Assembly: GCF_024637375.1 (NCBI RefSeq)
Contig: NZ_JAGXFK010000088.1
Coordinates: forward strand, 1 to 64,000
DNA from: Sediminimonas sp.
GTDB taxonomy: Bacteria > Pseudomonadota > Alphaproteobacteria > Rhodobacterales > Rhodobacteraceae
Direction: 5' to 3'
DNA length: 64,000 bases
In this document: piece by piece, positions 31,619-40,266 of the stretch
Layout of the letters: every line of letters begins with the position of its first letter
Position numbering within the stretch: the first letter of the stretch is position 1
The notes under the pieces: generated by a model
Seen by the model: the letters and a program-made list of their open reading frames with translations, nothing else
Told to the model about the DNA's origin: nothing
Database searches by the model: none
Position numbers and translations under genes: made by a program

Positions 31619-32101
31619 TCAGCCGCGCAGCCCGGTTTCTTGCAGCATGCCCAGCCTTTTCGCCTCGTAGTAGTAGCCGCGCGCATACCACATGATTGCC
31701 GCGTCCGGGTCACCACCAGATACCAGCCACGCGCCGCGCAAGTATTTCACGCCATATTTCAAGTTGGTTTCGGCGTCGAGCAAGCCTTCGGGCGGCCCGC
31801 GATAGCCCATCGTCCGCGCCGTTTGCGGCAGGATCTGCATAAGCCCGTAGTAGGGGCCGTTGCGCGCACCGGGGCGGTGGGTACTTTCACGTACTACGAC
31901 ACGCTGTACCAGTGAAACCGGCACATCATGAATGCGCGCGTGTTTCTTGATCAGCGCGCGAAGCCGGGGCGTTTCATTGGGAAACAGCGGCTTGGGCGAG
32001 ATGTTGTTGACCGCTTTTTGCGAGGGCTGGCCGGCACAGGCGGCCGGCACCATCAAGACCGCGATCAGAACTGCACGACGGGAAACGATATTTGCGGGCA
32101 T
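31619..32101 (-). CDS. Small lytic transglycosylase (SLT domain)
   Basis: A 160-residue exported protein that should cleave peptidoglycan glycan strands. An N-terminal hydrophobic segment ends in a lipobox-like LMVPAAC with Cys22, so it may be a lipoprotein, though Pro at -3 is unusual. The SLT domain has the catalytic Glu72 (VVRESTHRPGARN), GLMQILPQTARTMGY and the later NLKYGVKYL and AAIMWYARGYY blocks. It converges with folC across an unusual intergenic element and is downstream of zapE on the same strand. Confidence 0.9.
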   Translation of the reverse strand: MPANIVSRRAVLIAVLMVPAACAGQPSQKAVNNISPKPLFPNETPRLRALIKKHARIHDVPVSLVQRVVVRESTHRPGARNGPYYGLMQILPQTARTMGYRGPPEGLLDAETNLKYGVKYLRGAWLVSGGDPDAAIMWYARGYYYEAKRLGMLQETGLRG

Positions 32102-32188
32102 CGGGTGACTCCCAAACTCGCACCATTGATACCTGTCGTAGGCAACGACGCAAATGACTTGCTCGAACTGGCGCGAATTGCCGCCTAT

Positions 32189-33262
32189 TCACGAGTCCGC
32201 CACAAGGGTCCAGTCCTCTGCCTGCATCTCGCACAGGCGACTGGCGGTGCGTTCGAATTCGAAGCTCCCCTCACCCTCGACATAGAGCATCCCGGGCGCC
32301 GCCGCGGCCGAACAGACCAACCGCACACGCGCCTCGTAGAGCGCGTCGATCAGCGTGACGAAACGCTTGGCCTCGTTGAAATTTGACCGGCCCAGGCAGG
32401 GGATGTCCTCCAGGATCAGCACCCGCGCCGCCTCGGCCAGCGCGAGGTAATCCGCGGCCCCCAGCATGGCACCGCACAGATCGTGAAACGAGGCCCGTGC
32501 GACCCCGTTGCGAAAGGCCGGAATCACGACCTTCCGCCCCTTGACATGCAGGATCAATGGCGCGGCCTCACCGCCGGTCATGTCCTGCCATATACGCTCG
32601 ATCGCGGTGCGCGCCTCGGAATTCGCCGGGGTGAAATAGACCGGGCTGCCCTGCAACATGCCCTGTCGGTAGTCGCGCGGGCTGGTCAGTTCGTGGATCA
32701 CCATCCGCTGTTTCAGCAACGCGATGAACGGCAGGAAAATCTGCCGGTTGAGCCCCTCCTTGTACAGATCATCGGGCGGGCGGTTTCCGGTCGTCACCAC
32801 CGCGACACCGGCACCGAACAGCGCCTCGAACAGCCGCCCGACGATCATCGCGTCGGTGATGTCGGTTATCTGCATCTCGTCGAGGGCGAGCAGGCGCAAG
32901 CCCTTCGCCATACGCCGCGCGACAGGCGTGATCGCGTCCGCCTCGCCACGGGCGCGGGCGTCGTGCAGGGCGGTGTGGACCTCCTGCATGAAGGCATGGA
33001 AATGCACCCGGCGCACCGGCAGATCGCCGAGGCTTTCCACGAACATGTCCATGAGCATCGACTTGCCGCGTCCGACCCCGCCCCACAGGTACAGCCCCCT
33101 GGGAGGCTTTACCTTGCGACGGAGCAACCCCCTGCGCACCGGCTGTTCCAGTTCTTGCCGAAGGCGTTCGAATTCCGGCAGCGCGTCTTCCTGTGCGGGG
33201 TCCGCGTGCAGATCGCCACGGTCGACATGGGCCGCGTATATCTCGGGCATGGTGCGCGTCAT
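32189..33262 (-). CDS. zapE: Cell division protein ZapE (AFG1-like ATPase)
   Basis: A 357-residue AAA-like ATPase of the ZapE/AFG1 family, linked to Z-ring constriction and to turnover of respiratory proteins in mitochondria. Walker A is GGVGRGKS (61-68) and Walker B is LLALDEMQI. Typical blocks are VRRVHFHAFMQEVH and VVTTGNRPPDDLYKEGLNRQ. The ATG at 33262 is used: MTRTMPEIYAAH, with GGAG just upstream; a second ATG four codons later is also possible. In many alphaproteobacteria zapE neighbours mdh-suc genes; here it is 28 kb away, next to a hydrolase. Confidence 0.94.
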   Translation of the reverse strand: MTRTMPEIYAAHVDRGDLHADPAQEDALPEFERLRQELEQPVRRGLLRRKVKPPRGLYLWGGVGRGKSMLMDMFVESLGDLPVRRVHFHAFMQEVHTALHDARARGEADAITPVARRMAKGLRLLALDEMQITDITDAMIVGRLFEALFGAGVAVVTTGNRPPDDLYKEGLNRQIFLPFIALLKQRMVIHELTSPRDYRQGMLQGSPVYFTPANSEARTAIERIWQDMTGGEAAPLILHVKGRKVVIPAFRNGVARASFHDLCGAMLGAADYLALAEAARVLILEDIPCLGRSNFNEAKRFVTLIDALYEARVRLVCSAAAAPGMLYVEGEGSFEFERTASRLCEMQAEDWTLVADS

Positions 33263-33333
33263 CCGCTCCGCAATAGCGCGCGCGCGCGAACTTGAAAAGC
33301 GGTAGCCATGCCATTGGAATGCCGGGCGGGTGG

Positions 33334-34278
33334 CTAAGCCTGCCGGGTGACGACGTCCGTTGCCTTGCGGATCGCCGCGCCAACGGCAGTGCTGTGCGTG
33401 AACGGCAAGCCGTGGCCGGCGCCCTCGACAACCACATGACGTGCCTGCGGGTTCCACCGGGCCAGCACGTCGCGCGCCGAAAGCGGAATTACCACATCCT
33501 CGCGCCCCCAGATCGCCAGCACCGGCAGACCGGCGTCGGCGACGCGCCGGTGTTCGGCCTCGGCATCGCCCTTGAGCATGCCGCGCAGCGACGCGAGGAT
33601 CGCGGGCACGAACCCGCGGCGATCAAGTTCGGCCTGTTGGATATCGACGATATCGGGGGGCGTGGTGGCGGTGGCGCGTTCGGCCTCGGTGGCCTTGCGG
33701 TGCCCACGCGCAAAGGCCATGCGCATCAGCCAGTCGCCAAGGCCCGGCACGTCGCGGGTGATCCGGGCCATTGTGCCCAGGTCGTGGCCCATGCCCGCCG
33801 GCGCGACCAGGATCAGCCGGCGCACCCTGTGCGGCGCGGAGGCGGCGAAGGCGGTGGCAATCGCCCCGCCCATCGAATAGCCCAGCAAGGTGATATCGTC
33901 CCCGACACCCTGATCGGCAAGCAGGTCGTCGAGCTGGCGCAGGAAAAAGGCGTGGTCCTGCCTGCCGCCGGGGCGGTCGGAATAGCCGCGGCCGTAAAGG
34001 TCATAGCTCAGCACGCGAAAACCCGCGTCGGCCAGATGCGCCGCGACACCGCCCCACGCCTGCGCGGGTGTGGTCAGCCCGTGCACGCAGACCGCTACGG
34101 GGCCATCGGCCGGGCCGGTCAAGAGGTAATGCGTGGCGCCTTGCGAAAGCCGGGCGATTTCCCCCGGTGCGGCCGCGCGGGCGGCATCGTCCATCGGTGC
34201 CTTGCGCCATTCGCGCAGGAAAGGCCACGCCGCCACCGCAAGCGCCAGCAGGCCGGCCGCGGCAATGGCCCAGGTCAT
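33334..34278 (-). CDS. Alpha/beta hydrolase
   Basis: A 314-residue hydrolase. The N-terminus is a hydrophobic segment (AIAAAGLLALAVAAWPFL) that may anchor it to the membrane. The fold is clear: oxyanion loop VHGLTT, nucleophile Ser135 in GYSMGG, acid in GREDVVIP (about 261) and His in EGAGHGLPF (about 290). The substrate is unknown. Its ATG overlaps the stop of the ornithine cyclodeaminase-like gene by four bases (ATGA), the last link in a chain of five such overlaps starting at fghA. Confidence 0.88.
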   Translation of the reverse strand: MTWAIAAAGLLALAVAAWPFLREWRKAPMDDAARAAAPGEIARLSQGATHYLLTGPADGPVAVCVHGLTTPAQAWGGVAAHLADAGFRVLSYDLYGRGYSDRPGGRQDHAFFLRQLDDLLADQGVGDDITLLGYSMGGAIATAFAASAPHRVRRLILVAPAGMGHDLGTMARITRDVPGLGDWLMRMAFARGHRKATEAERATATTPPDIVDIQQAELDRRGFVPAILASLRGMLKGDAEAEHRRVADAGLPVLAIWGREDVVIPLSARDVLARWNPQARHVVVEGAGHGLPFTHSTAVGAAIRKATDVVTRQA

Positions 34279-35192
34279 TGCGCGGCGCGCCAGGCGTCGA
34301 GGATATAGCGGCTTGTCATCAGGTCGAGGTGCGCACCGCCGCCGTTCTTGAACAGCGTGATTTCTTCATCCGAGCGGCGCGCGAACGCATCGGGGGTGTA
34401 GTAGTCAGCCACCAGGTCGTCACGGGTAATGGTGCCGGCCTCGATCGGGATCTTGATCTCGCCGATATGGCCGGCGGTGGTGTCGAAGTTGTCCACGAAC
34501 AGCCGCGCGCGTTTCAGCCCGGTATCGTCGATCTCGCGCATGTCCTTGCGGAAGGCACCGATCAGATCGACATGCTGGCCCGGTTGCAGCCAGTCGCCCT
34601 TGATCAGCGGCTCGGTGGACATTGTGGCCGAGGTGACGATATCGGCATCGCGCACGGCGTGTTCCAGGTTGTCGGCCACCGCCACCCCGGGGCAGTCTGC
34701 TGCCATCTTCTCGGCGTTCTCGCGGGTGCGGTTCCAGATCCGGAAACGCGCCTTGGGAAAGGCGGCGCTGTAGGCCTCGAACAGCGACCGGCCCACGGTG
34801 CCGGCGCCGACGATCAGGATGTTGCGGCTGTCGGGGCGTGCCAGTCGGCGCGCCGCCAGAAGGCTGTCGCCGGCGGTTTTCCACTTGGTCACCAGGTGGA
34901 AATCGACGATCGCGTCGAGCGTGCCGTCGCTGTCGGAATAGAGGTTCACGCCGCCGTTGACGGTGGGTTTACCCTTGGCTGGGTTCCCCGGAAAGATGGT
35001 CGCCGATTTGACCGCCAGGCCCAGCCCGTCGATCCAGGCCGCGCGCGACAGCAACGTGTCGGGATCGCGGTAAAGGAAGCTGTCGGCGATCTCGGCCCTT
35101 GGCAGGGTGTGGCCATGGGCCAGCGCGTCGGTCAGCGCGATCCAGTCCAGCAGCGCCTCGCCCTCGGCAAACGGAATCATCGTGATCGTCAT
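34275..35192 (-). CDS. Ornithine cyclodeaminase/mu-crystallin family protein
   Basis: A 305-residue NAD(P)-binding protein of the OCD/mu-crystallin family. Members include ornithine cyclodeaminase, alanine dehydrogenase and ketimine reductases; the reaction here cannot be fixed. The dimerisation half includes AVKSATIFPGNP, and the Rossmann half has ILIVGAGTVGRSLFEAYSAA, SATMSTEPLIKG and HVDLIGAF. It overlaps both neighbours by four bases (HAD stop with its ATG; its stop with the hydrolase ATG). The context gives no clear pathway. Confidence 0.88.
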   Translation of the reverse strand: MTITMIPFAEGEALLDWIALTDALAHGHTLPRAEIADSFLYRDPDTLLSRAAWIDGLGLAVKSATIFPGNPAKGKPTVNGGVNLYSDSDGTLDAIVDFHLVTKWKTAGDSLLAARRLARPDSRNILIVGAGTVGRSLFEAYSAAFPKARFRIWNRTRENAEKMAADCPGVAVADNLEHAVRDADIVTSATMSTEPLIKGDWLQPGQHVDLIGAFRKDMREIDDTGLKRARLFVDNFDTTAGHIGEIKIPIEAGTITRDDLVADYYTPDAFARRSDEEITLFKNGGGAHLDLMTSRYILDAWRAAQ

Positions 35193-35809
35193 TGTGCTTC
35201 CTCCCCCGTCAGCAGTCCGTGGTCGACCAAAGCTTGCGACAGACCGGCGGCGCCGTCAAACAGGTGTACCTGCCAGCCGCGCGCCGCCGCCGCGGCGATG
35301 TTGTCGGGGCGGTCGTCGGTGAACAGCAGATCGCCGGGCGCGTGACCGCAATCGCGCTCGACGATGCGGTATATGTCCTCGGCCGGTTTGATCACCCCCA
35401 GGTGCCCCGAGATGAACCGCCGGTCGAATTCATCCAGGAACGGATAGCGCGCCTGCGCCATGCGAAAGGTCTCGATCCCGAAATTCGACAGTGCCATCAC
35501 CGGGATACCGCGCCGACGCAGGGCCCGCAGCAGCCGCACCGAGTGCGTGATCTCTGGGCCGGCGATGTCGATCCAGTGGTCGTGCCACATGCGGATTTCG
35601 TCGGCCAGGTGCGGCGTGCGCGCAGCCAGATCGGCGATGGTGTCCGCCAGCGGAGCGCCGGCATCGACCTTGTCGTTGGCGCCGTGCAGGTCGGCCTCGG
35701 CGAACAGCTTTCGGCGGCGCTCAAGGCCGATATGGCGGTCGAAGAACCGCTCTGGCCGCCATTCGATCAGCACGTTGCCGATGTCGAAGATCACCGCCCG
35801 GACCATCAT
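35189..35809 (-). CDS. HAD family phosphatase (YihX-like)
   Basis: A 206-residue haloacid dehalogenase-type hydrolase. Motif I reads [10 protein letters not shown], the DxGNV variant of the YihX/alpha-D-glucose-1-phosphatase branch, in which the second Asp is replaced. Motif II is in VMALSNFG, motif III Lys is in [10 protein letters not shown] and motif IV is [12 protein letters not shown] helical cap lies between. The substrate is probably a small phosphorylated metabolite. Its ATG overlaps the stop of the UPF0178 gene (ATGA) and its stop overlaps the OCD start. Confidence 0.88.
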   Translation of the reverse strand: MMVRAVIFDIGNVLIEWRPERFFDRHIGLERRRKLFAEADLHGANDKVDAGAPLADTIADLAARTPHLADEIRMWHDHWIDIAGPEITHSVRLLRALRRRGIPVMALSNFGIETFRMAQARYPFLDEFDRRFISGHLGVIKPAEDIYRIVERDCGHAPGDLLFTDDRPDNIAAAAARGWQVHLFDGAAGLSQALVDHGLLTGEEAQ

Positions 35810-36270
35810 TTCCGGCCCTCACCGCTGTCGCGGCCCGCGGCGCGCAACGCGCGCTCCAGCGCATCAAGAAAGCGCGAACGATCCGCCTTGGTAAAGCCCT
35901 TTCCGCCGCCCTGGCGGAATGGATCGGCGGCGCGCATGTCGGCCATCAGATCGCGCGTGGCCAGCACGTTGCCGATATTGGCCTGCGTCAGCGCCTCGCC
36001 GTCGTGGCGCAGAACGCGCGCCCCCGCGGCGACGCATTTCGCCGCCAGCGGTATGTCGCCTGTGACCACCACGTCGCCCGGGCCGGCGCGTTCCGCGATC
36101 CACATATCGGCCACGTCCGGGCCATCGGGCACGATGACCGTTTCCACCAGCGGGTTCTGCGACGGGCGCAGCCCCCCGTTCGAGACCACGAACATCGGCA
36201 CCTTGTGTCGCGTGGCGACGCGCTCGGCCTCGGCCTTGACCGGGCAGGCATCGGCGTCGAGGTAGATCAC
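35806..36270 (-). CDS. YaiI/UPF0178 family protein (DUF188)
   Basis: A 154-residue member of UPF0178: start [19 protein letters not shown], then [18 protein letters not shown] and the C-terminal [20 protein letters not shown]. The family has a PIN-like nuclease look with conserved Asp residues, but its function is not established. Translation most likely starts at GTG 36270, which overlaps the fghA stop (GTGA); there is no upstream ATG that leaves family-like sequence. Confidence 0.9.
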   Translation of the reverse strand: MIYLDADACPVKAEAERVATRHKVPMFVVSNGGLRPSQNPLVETVIVPDGPDVADMWIAERAGPGDVVVTGDIPLAAKCVAAGARVLRHDGEALTQANIGNVLATRDLMADMRAADPFRQGGGKGFTKADRSRFLDALERALRAAGRDSGEGRK

Positions 36271-37097
36271 GCGTAAAGCGCCTCGGCGTGGAAGGTGATG
36301 TGGTCTTCCATGAAGGTGGAGACGAAGAAATAGCTGTGGTCGTATCCCGGTTGCAGGCGCAGCGTGGCTGGCACTCGGCGGGTCATCGCGGCCTCGGCCA
36401 GCACTTCGGGGCGGAGCATGTCGATGAACGGATCGGCGGTGCCGGTGTCCGTAAGCAGCGGGATGTCGAGCCCCGCCTGGCGCATCATCAGCGTGGCGTC
36501 GTGCGGCGCCCAGGCGGCTTCGTCCGCGCCCAGGTAGGCCGCGAGCTGCTTGCGGCCCCATTCGGCCGCCGTTGGGTGGCAGATGGGGGAAAACGCACTG
36601 ACCGAGCGGAACCGCCCCGGCAGCCCCATGGCCAGGGTCAACGCCCCGTGCCCGCCCATGGAATGGCCGGTGATCGACTGGCGGTCAGCATCCAGGGGAA
36701 ACTCGCGCGCCAGCAGTGCCGGAAGGTCTTCGGCGACGTAGTCCCACATGCGAAAATGCGGTGCCCATGGTTCTTGCGTGGCGTTGACGTAGAACCCCGC
36801 GCCCTGGCCCAGGTCGTAGGCCTCGTCATCGGCCACGCCGTCGCCGCGCGGGCTGGTGTCGGGGAAGACCAGCGCGATGCCCTGTTCGGCAGCCCAGCCC
36901 TGTGCCCCGGCCTTGACCATGGCGTTTTCGTGGGTGCAGGTCAGGCCCGACAGATACCACAGAACCGGCACAGGGCCATCCTGCGCTTCGGCCGGCAGGA
37001 ACAAGCCAAAGGTCATGTCGCATCCGGTGGCGCCTGAGGCATGCTTGTACACGCCCTGAACGCCGCCAAAGCATCGGTTCTCGGACAGGGTTTCCAT
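36267..37097 (-). CDS. fghA: S-formylglutathione hydrolase
   Basis: Hydrolyses S-formylglutathione to formate and glutathione, the second step of glutathione-dependent formaldehyde oxidation. The 276 residues match the family. The triad is Ser146 (GHSMGGHGA), Asp222 (TGTADPFID) and His254 (GYDHSYFF), as in FrmB and human esterase D. AAGGAGA lies before the ATG. It is the first gene of a five-gene chain with 4-nt overlaps. The glutathione-dependent formaldehyde dehydrogenase that should supply its substrate is not in the window. Confidence 0.95.
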   Translation of the reverse strand: METLSENRCFGGVQGVYKHASGATGCDMTFGLFLPAEAQDGPVPVLWYLSGLTCTHENAMVKAGAQGWAAEQGIALVFPDTSPRGDGVADDEAYDLGQGAGFYVNATQEPWAPHFRMWDYVAEDLPALLAREFPLDADRQSITGHSMGGHGALTLAMGLPGRFRSVSAFSPICHPTAAEWGRKQLAAYLGADEAAWAPHDATLMMRQAGLDIPLLTDTGTADPFIDMLRPEVLAEAAMTRRVPATLRLQPGYDHSYFFVSTFMEDHITFHAEALYA

Positions 37098-37204
37098 CGG
37101 TGCTCTCCTTGCGGGCGGTGGTGGTGACGTGACCTGTTGCCGGGTCTTTCCGGTGGTGCGCCCATCTGCCCAACCGCTAGCGCAGGTCGCGCCGCCCGGC
37201 AAGC

Positions 37205-38134
37205 TCAGAGCGCCGTGACGAGGCCGATCACGATGGGGACGGTGAGTGTGCTGCAAACGGTGGAAAACAGGATCGACGCCGAGGCGCGGTGCGGCGCGAT
37301 GCCGTAATGCTGCGCAAGGATATAGACATTGCCAGCCACCGGCAGGCTGGCCGCCGCGATCACCACCCCGGCCGCGAAAGGTTCGACCGGGAACAGCACC
37401 AGCGCGGCAAAGGCCACGAACGCCGGGTGCAACACCAGCTTGGCGAATGACAGCCAGCCCGCTATGGCGACCCGTTCGGCCGACTTCGTGGCCAGCGACG
37501 CCCCGATGGCAAACAGCGCGCCGGGTGTCGCCGCGCCCCCCAGAAGAACCAGAAAGTCGTTGAGCACGCCCGGAACCGGCACCCCCAGCCCCGCCCAGAG
37601 CAGGCCCGCCGCGATGGACATGATCATCGGGTTCCTGACCAGCCCGTGCCCGATGGTGCGCAGGGCGCGCGGCGACACCTGTCCTTCGCGCGAGCCGGTT
37701 ATCAGGATCACGATCAGGGTGCCGAACACGATCAGGTCGATTGAAAGCACCAGCATCACCGGCCCGATCGCCGCCTCGCCCAGAAGCATCACCAGCATCG
37801 GCACACCGAGAAAGCCCACGTTGCCGATCACGCCGCATTGCGCCTCGACAGCGGCCTCGGCCACGCCGAGACCGCGCAGGAAGGCGACGATGGTGACGAT
37901 CCCGTAGACGAAGGCCGTCGCCCACAGGTAGCCCGCAAAAATGCGGAGGTTGAACACCTCGGCCAGCGAAAGGTTGGCCGCGAAGCGAAACAGCATGGCC
38001 GACAAGGCGAAGTAGAATACAAAGCGGGTCAGCCACGCGGTGGCGTCCTGCGTGAACGCCCCGCTGCGCGCGGCCCCGTACCCGAGGCCGATCACCGCGA
38101 AGAACGGCACTGTCTTGAGCAGGATTTCGATCAT
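37205..38134 (-). CDS. AEC family auxin efflux carrier-like transporter
   Basis: A 309-residue inner-membrane protein with about ten hydrophobic segments in a 5+5 arrangement. It fits the AEC family, members of which move malate, malonate or other small acids; the substrate is not readable. A helpful family sign is the NPMIMSIAAGLLWAGLGVPV block mid-protein. The ATG at 38134 has only a weak ribosome site. It lies between fghA and the aminotransferase gene, with gaps of about 105 bp on each side. Confidence 0.9.
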   Translation of the reverse strand: MIEILLKTVPFFAVIGLGYGAARSGAFTQDATAWLTRFVFYFALSAMLFRFAANLSLAEVFNLRIFAGYLWATAFVYGIVTIVAFLRGLGVAEAAVEAQCGVIGNVGFLGVPMLVMLLGEAAIGPVMLVLSIDLIVFGTLIVILITGSREGQVSPRALRTIGHGLVRNPMIMSIAAGLLWAGLGVPVPGVLNDFLVLLGGAATPGALFAIGASLATKSAERVAIAGWLSFAKLVLHPAFVAFAALVLFPVEPFAAGVVIAAASLPVAGNVYILAQHYGIAPHRASASILFSTVCSTLTVPIVIGLVTAL

Positions 38135-38238
38135 CGCACGGAATTATCGAGGCGCGCGGGCGAGGTCAATCGCGCGGCCTGCCGGGGTCGCGCTGGCTTG
38201 CCCGGCCGTGCCTGCGCCGGGGCGCGGGCGGGGTGGCC

Positions 38239-39096
38239 TCAGGTGCTGTGGGCGTAGTCCCAGTACAGTTCCCGCGCGCGGTTCGCAATCGGGCCGGGGG
38301 GAAGCGTGCGATCGTCCAGCCGCGCAACGGGCATGACCTTGGCGATGTTGCCGGTCGCGAATATCTCGTCGGCGCTGCGGAAGTCGTCGACGGTCAGGCT
38401 GGCCTCGTGCACTGTCAGGCCATCGGCGCGCAGCAGCTTGATCACGCGCTGGCGCGTCAGGCCGTTGAGGAACGTGCCGTTGGGCACCGGCGTCCAGACT
38501 TCGCCATCGCGCACCAGGAACACGTTGGTCGATGCGGTCTCTGCCACGTTGCCGTCGATATCCAGCGACAGCGCATTGTGGAAGCCGCGCGCGCGCGCCT
38601 CGGCCATGATGCGCCCGTTGTTGGCATACAGCGATCCGGCCTTCGCCTCGGTCAACGCCATGTCGGGGCGGGGGCGGCAATAGGGCGACACGGTCAGCGA
38701 GTAGTCGCCCGGTTCGGGCATCGGCAGGGTCTCGATGCACACGGCAAAGCCGGTGCTGTTGGGGTCGATGTCGATAATGCCGGGGGTGCCTTCGCGCGCC
38801 CACATCATCGGGCGCAGGTAAAGCGTCTTGTCGGACGCGAAGTGCTTGCACCCCTCTTCCATCAGGCCATGTACCGTTTCCGCATCTACCGGCGGCACCA
38901 TCCCCATGGCGCGGGCCGAATTGATGATGCGTTCGCTGTGCAGGTCAAGATCGGGACGGACGCCTTCGAACTGGCGCGCCCCGTCGAAAACCTGGCTGCC
39001 CAGCCACGCCGCGTGGTCGGCCGCGCCGATAATGGGGGCGTTGCCTTCGTGCCAGCGGCCTTCATACCAGGTCCAGATTTCCTTTCCGACGGCCAT
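38239..39096 (-). CDS. Branched-chain amino acid aminotransferase family protein
   Basis: A 285-residue fold-type IV PLP enzyme. The PLP Lys is Lys152 (LTEAKAGSLYANN). The phosphate-binding and active-site blocks are GFHNALSLDIDGNVAETAST and ADEIFATGNIAKVMPV. It is of IlvE type by overall sequence and would give Val, Leu and Ile from the 2-oxo acids made through ilvD; aminodeoxychorismate lyase or D-amino acid transaminase are less likely alternatives. AGGAGAAG precedes the ATG. The COQ9-like gene lies 18 bp upstream and may share its transcript. Confidence 0.9.
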   Translation of the reverse strand: MAVGKEIWTWYEGRWHEGNAPIIGAADHAAWLGSQVFDGARQFEGVRPDLDLHSERIINSARAMGMVPPVDAETVHGLMEEGCKHFASDKTLYLRPMMWAREGTPGIIDIDPNSTGFAVCIETLPMPEPGDYSLTVSPYCRPRPDMALTEAKAGSLYANNGRIMAEARARGFHNALSLDIDGNVAETASTNVFLVRDGEVWTPVPNGTFLNGLTRQRVIKLLRADGLTVHEASLTVDDFRSADEIFATGNIAKVMPVARLDDRTLPPGPIANRARELYWDYAHST

Positions 39097-39114
39097 GTCG
39101 CTTCTCCTGCCTGA

Positions 39115-39795
39115 TCAGCGCCGGGTCGAGCCCGGCATCGTCCTGCGAAAGGATTGATCCGGTGCGCGCACGCGGTCAAGCAGCGCAAGAGGCCCTTTTC
39201 CGATCGTGCGCCCGAAAGCCGAGTCGCGAAACTTTCCTTTGAATTTTTCGATCGACATGACGTTTTCTATCCGCCTGTCGAGGAACGCCCACGTTGCCTC
39301 ATTCCCGGGCGAATCATCCCCCAACCAGAACAGCAGCGTTGCGGAATACACCCCGCTGAGCGTGGCGCGTTTGGAATACCAGTTGAAATCCTCCGACCCG
39401 TCGCCGAGCGTCGTCCAGATCAGGTCGCAGGTGTTCCAGATCGCCCGCGCGCCATCGGGGGCGTATTGCGGCAGCGCGAACAGGGCGCTGGCGCGGCGCA
39501 CGGCTTCCTTGTCGTCGGTGGCTTCGATCCGGGCGCGCACCGCAAACGCGATCCGGTCGCGGAACCGCATCGCCGACAGGTCTGTCGCAGTCAGCCGCTC
39601 GACCATCAACTCGTCGCCGCGCCGGTGGTAGGCCAGCGCCAGGTCGACGCCGCCACGCGGGAAAAGGGCGCGTGCAACGCCCATGTCCAGGCCGGTATCC
39701 GCCACCGCGGCGCGAAAGGTGGCCTCGCTCCAGCCATCGAAGGGCACATGCATCAGCGCGGCGTCCAGCAGTTTCTCGACCGTTTGCGTCGTCAT
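39115..39795 (-). CDS. COQ9 family protein (ubiquinone biosynthesis accessory factor)
   Basis: A 226-residue helical protein of the COQ9 family, which binds isoprenoid lipids and helps the ubiquinone hydroxylase step. The N-terminal part resembles a TetR-type helix bundle (KLLDAALMHVPFDGWSEATF, RAAVADTGLDMGVARALFPR), and the C-terminal part has the family signature SGVYSATLLFWLGDDSPG and TWAFLDRRIENVM. The ATG at 39795 (MTTQTVEK) is preceded by AAGGAG; an ATG six codons earlier lies inside that site's context. It is divergent from rpsU across 114 bp. Confidence 0.92.
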   Translation of the reverse strand: MTTQTVEKLLDAALMHVPFDGWSEATFRAAVADTGLDMGVARALFPRGGVDLALAYHRRGDELMVERLTATDLSAMRFRDRIAFAVRARIEATDDKEAVRRASALFALPQYAPDGARAIWNTCDLIWTTLGDGSEDFNWYSKRATLSGVYSATLLFWLGDDSPGNEATWAFLDRRIENVMSIEKFKGKFRDSAFGRTIGKGPLALLDRVRAPDQSFRRTMPGSTRR

Positions 39796-39826
39796 GGCGC
39801 GCTCCTTCTTCATTCTCGCCCGATCA

Positions 39827-39858
39827 CCCTAGACATCTAGGGCGCGCGTTGCTATATC
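39827..39858 (+). promoter_or_regulatory. rpsU promoter with a palindrome over the -35
   Basis: TAGACA (39830-39835) and TATATC (39853-39858) are 17 bases apart, about 50 bp before the rpsU start codon. The -35 sits inside CCCTAGACATCTAGGG (39827-39842), a perfect 7-2-7 palindrome that would make a good operator. The divergent COQ9-like gene starts 32 bp to the left, so the site could affect both. Confidence 0.5.
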
Positions 39859-39895
39859 GCCAACTCCTGCAAATCTTGCAATCCAACTTAGAAAG

Positions 39896-39909
39896 GTGGT
39901 GAAAACCAC
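39896..39909 (+). promoter_or_regulatory. Hairpin abutting the rpsU start codon
   Basis: GTGG (39896-39899) and CCAC (39906-39909) flank TGAAAA, directly before the ATG at 39910. The left arm overlaps the Shine-Dalgarno (AAAGGTGG), so the fold could hide it. It may be a translational control element; the stem is only 4 bp. Confidence 0.4.
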
Positions 39910-40116
39910 ATGCAGGTTAGTGTTCGTGACAACAACGTCGATCAGGCGTTGCGTGCCCTGAAGAAAAAGCTTCAGCGCGAGGGCGTTTTTCGGGAAATGA
40001 AGCTCAAGCAGCATTTCGAGAAACCGTCCGTGAAGAGAGCGCGCGAAAAGGCCGAGGCGATTCGCCGGGCTCGCAAGCTGGCACGCAAGAAGGCACAGCG
40101 CGAAGGGCTGCTGTAA
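39910..40116 (+). CDS. rpsU: 30S ribosomal protein S21
   Basis: A 68-residue basic ribosomal protein of the small subunit that helps base pairing between mRNA leaders and 16S rRNA. It starts [20 protein letters not shown] and has the usual Lys/Arg-rich C-terminal helix ([15 protein letters not shown]). Length is typical for alphaproteobacterial S21. Its leader has a hairpin over the Shine-Dalgarno and a palindromic promoter, both listed separately. A terminator at 40224 ends the transcript, so it is probably monocistronic. Confidence 0.97.
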   Translation: MQVSVRDNNVDQALRALKKKLQREGVFREMKLKQHFEKPSVKRAREKAEAIRRARKLARKKAQREGLL

Positions 40117-40223
40117 CGCGCTTTTCGGCCCGTGTTCGCCGGTCTGACGGATCGGATCGAACGCACGCTCCGCAATGAGACGCCGCAGTGCGGCATTCAA
40201 AGCGGGGCACGGCAAGCATTTCA

Positions 40224-40255
40224 GGCGGGCGCCCCGTGCGGGCGGCCGCCTTTTT
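40224..40255 (+). terminator. Terminator between convergent rpsU and tlpA
   Basis: GGCGGGCGCCC (40224-40234) pairs with GGGCGGCCGCC (40240-40250) with one mismatch, around CGTGC, followed by TTTTT. It lies 108 bases after the rpsU stop and 12 bases before the end of the convergent thioredoxin-like gene. Confidence 0.75.
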
Positions 40256-40266
40256 CTTGCCCGCCG

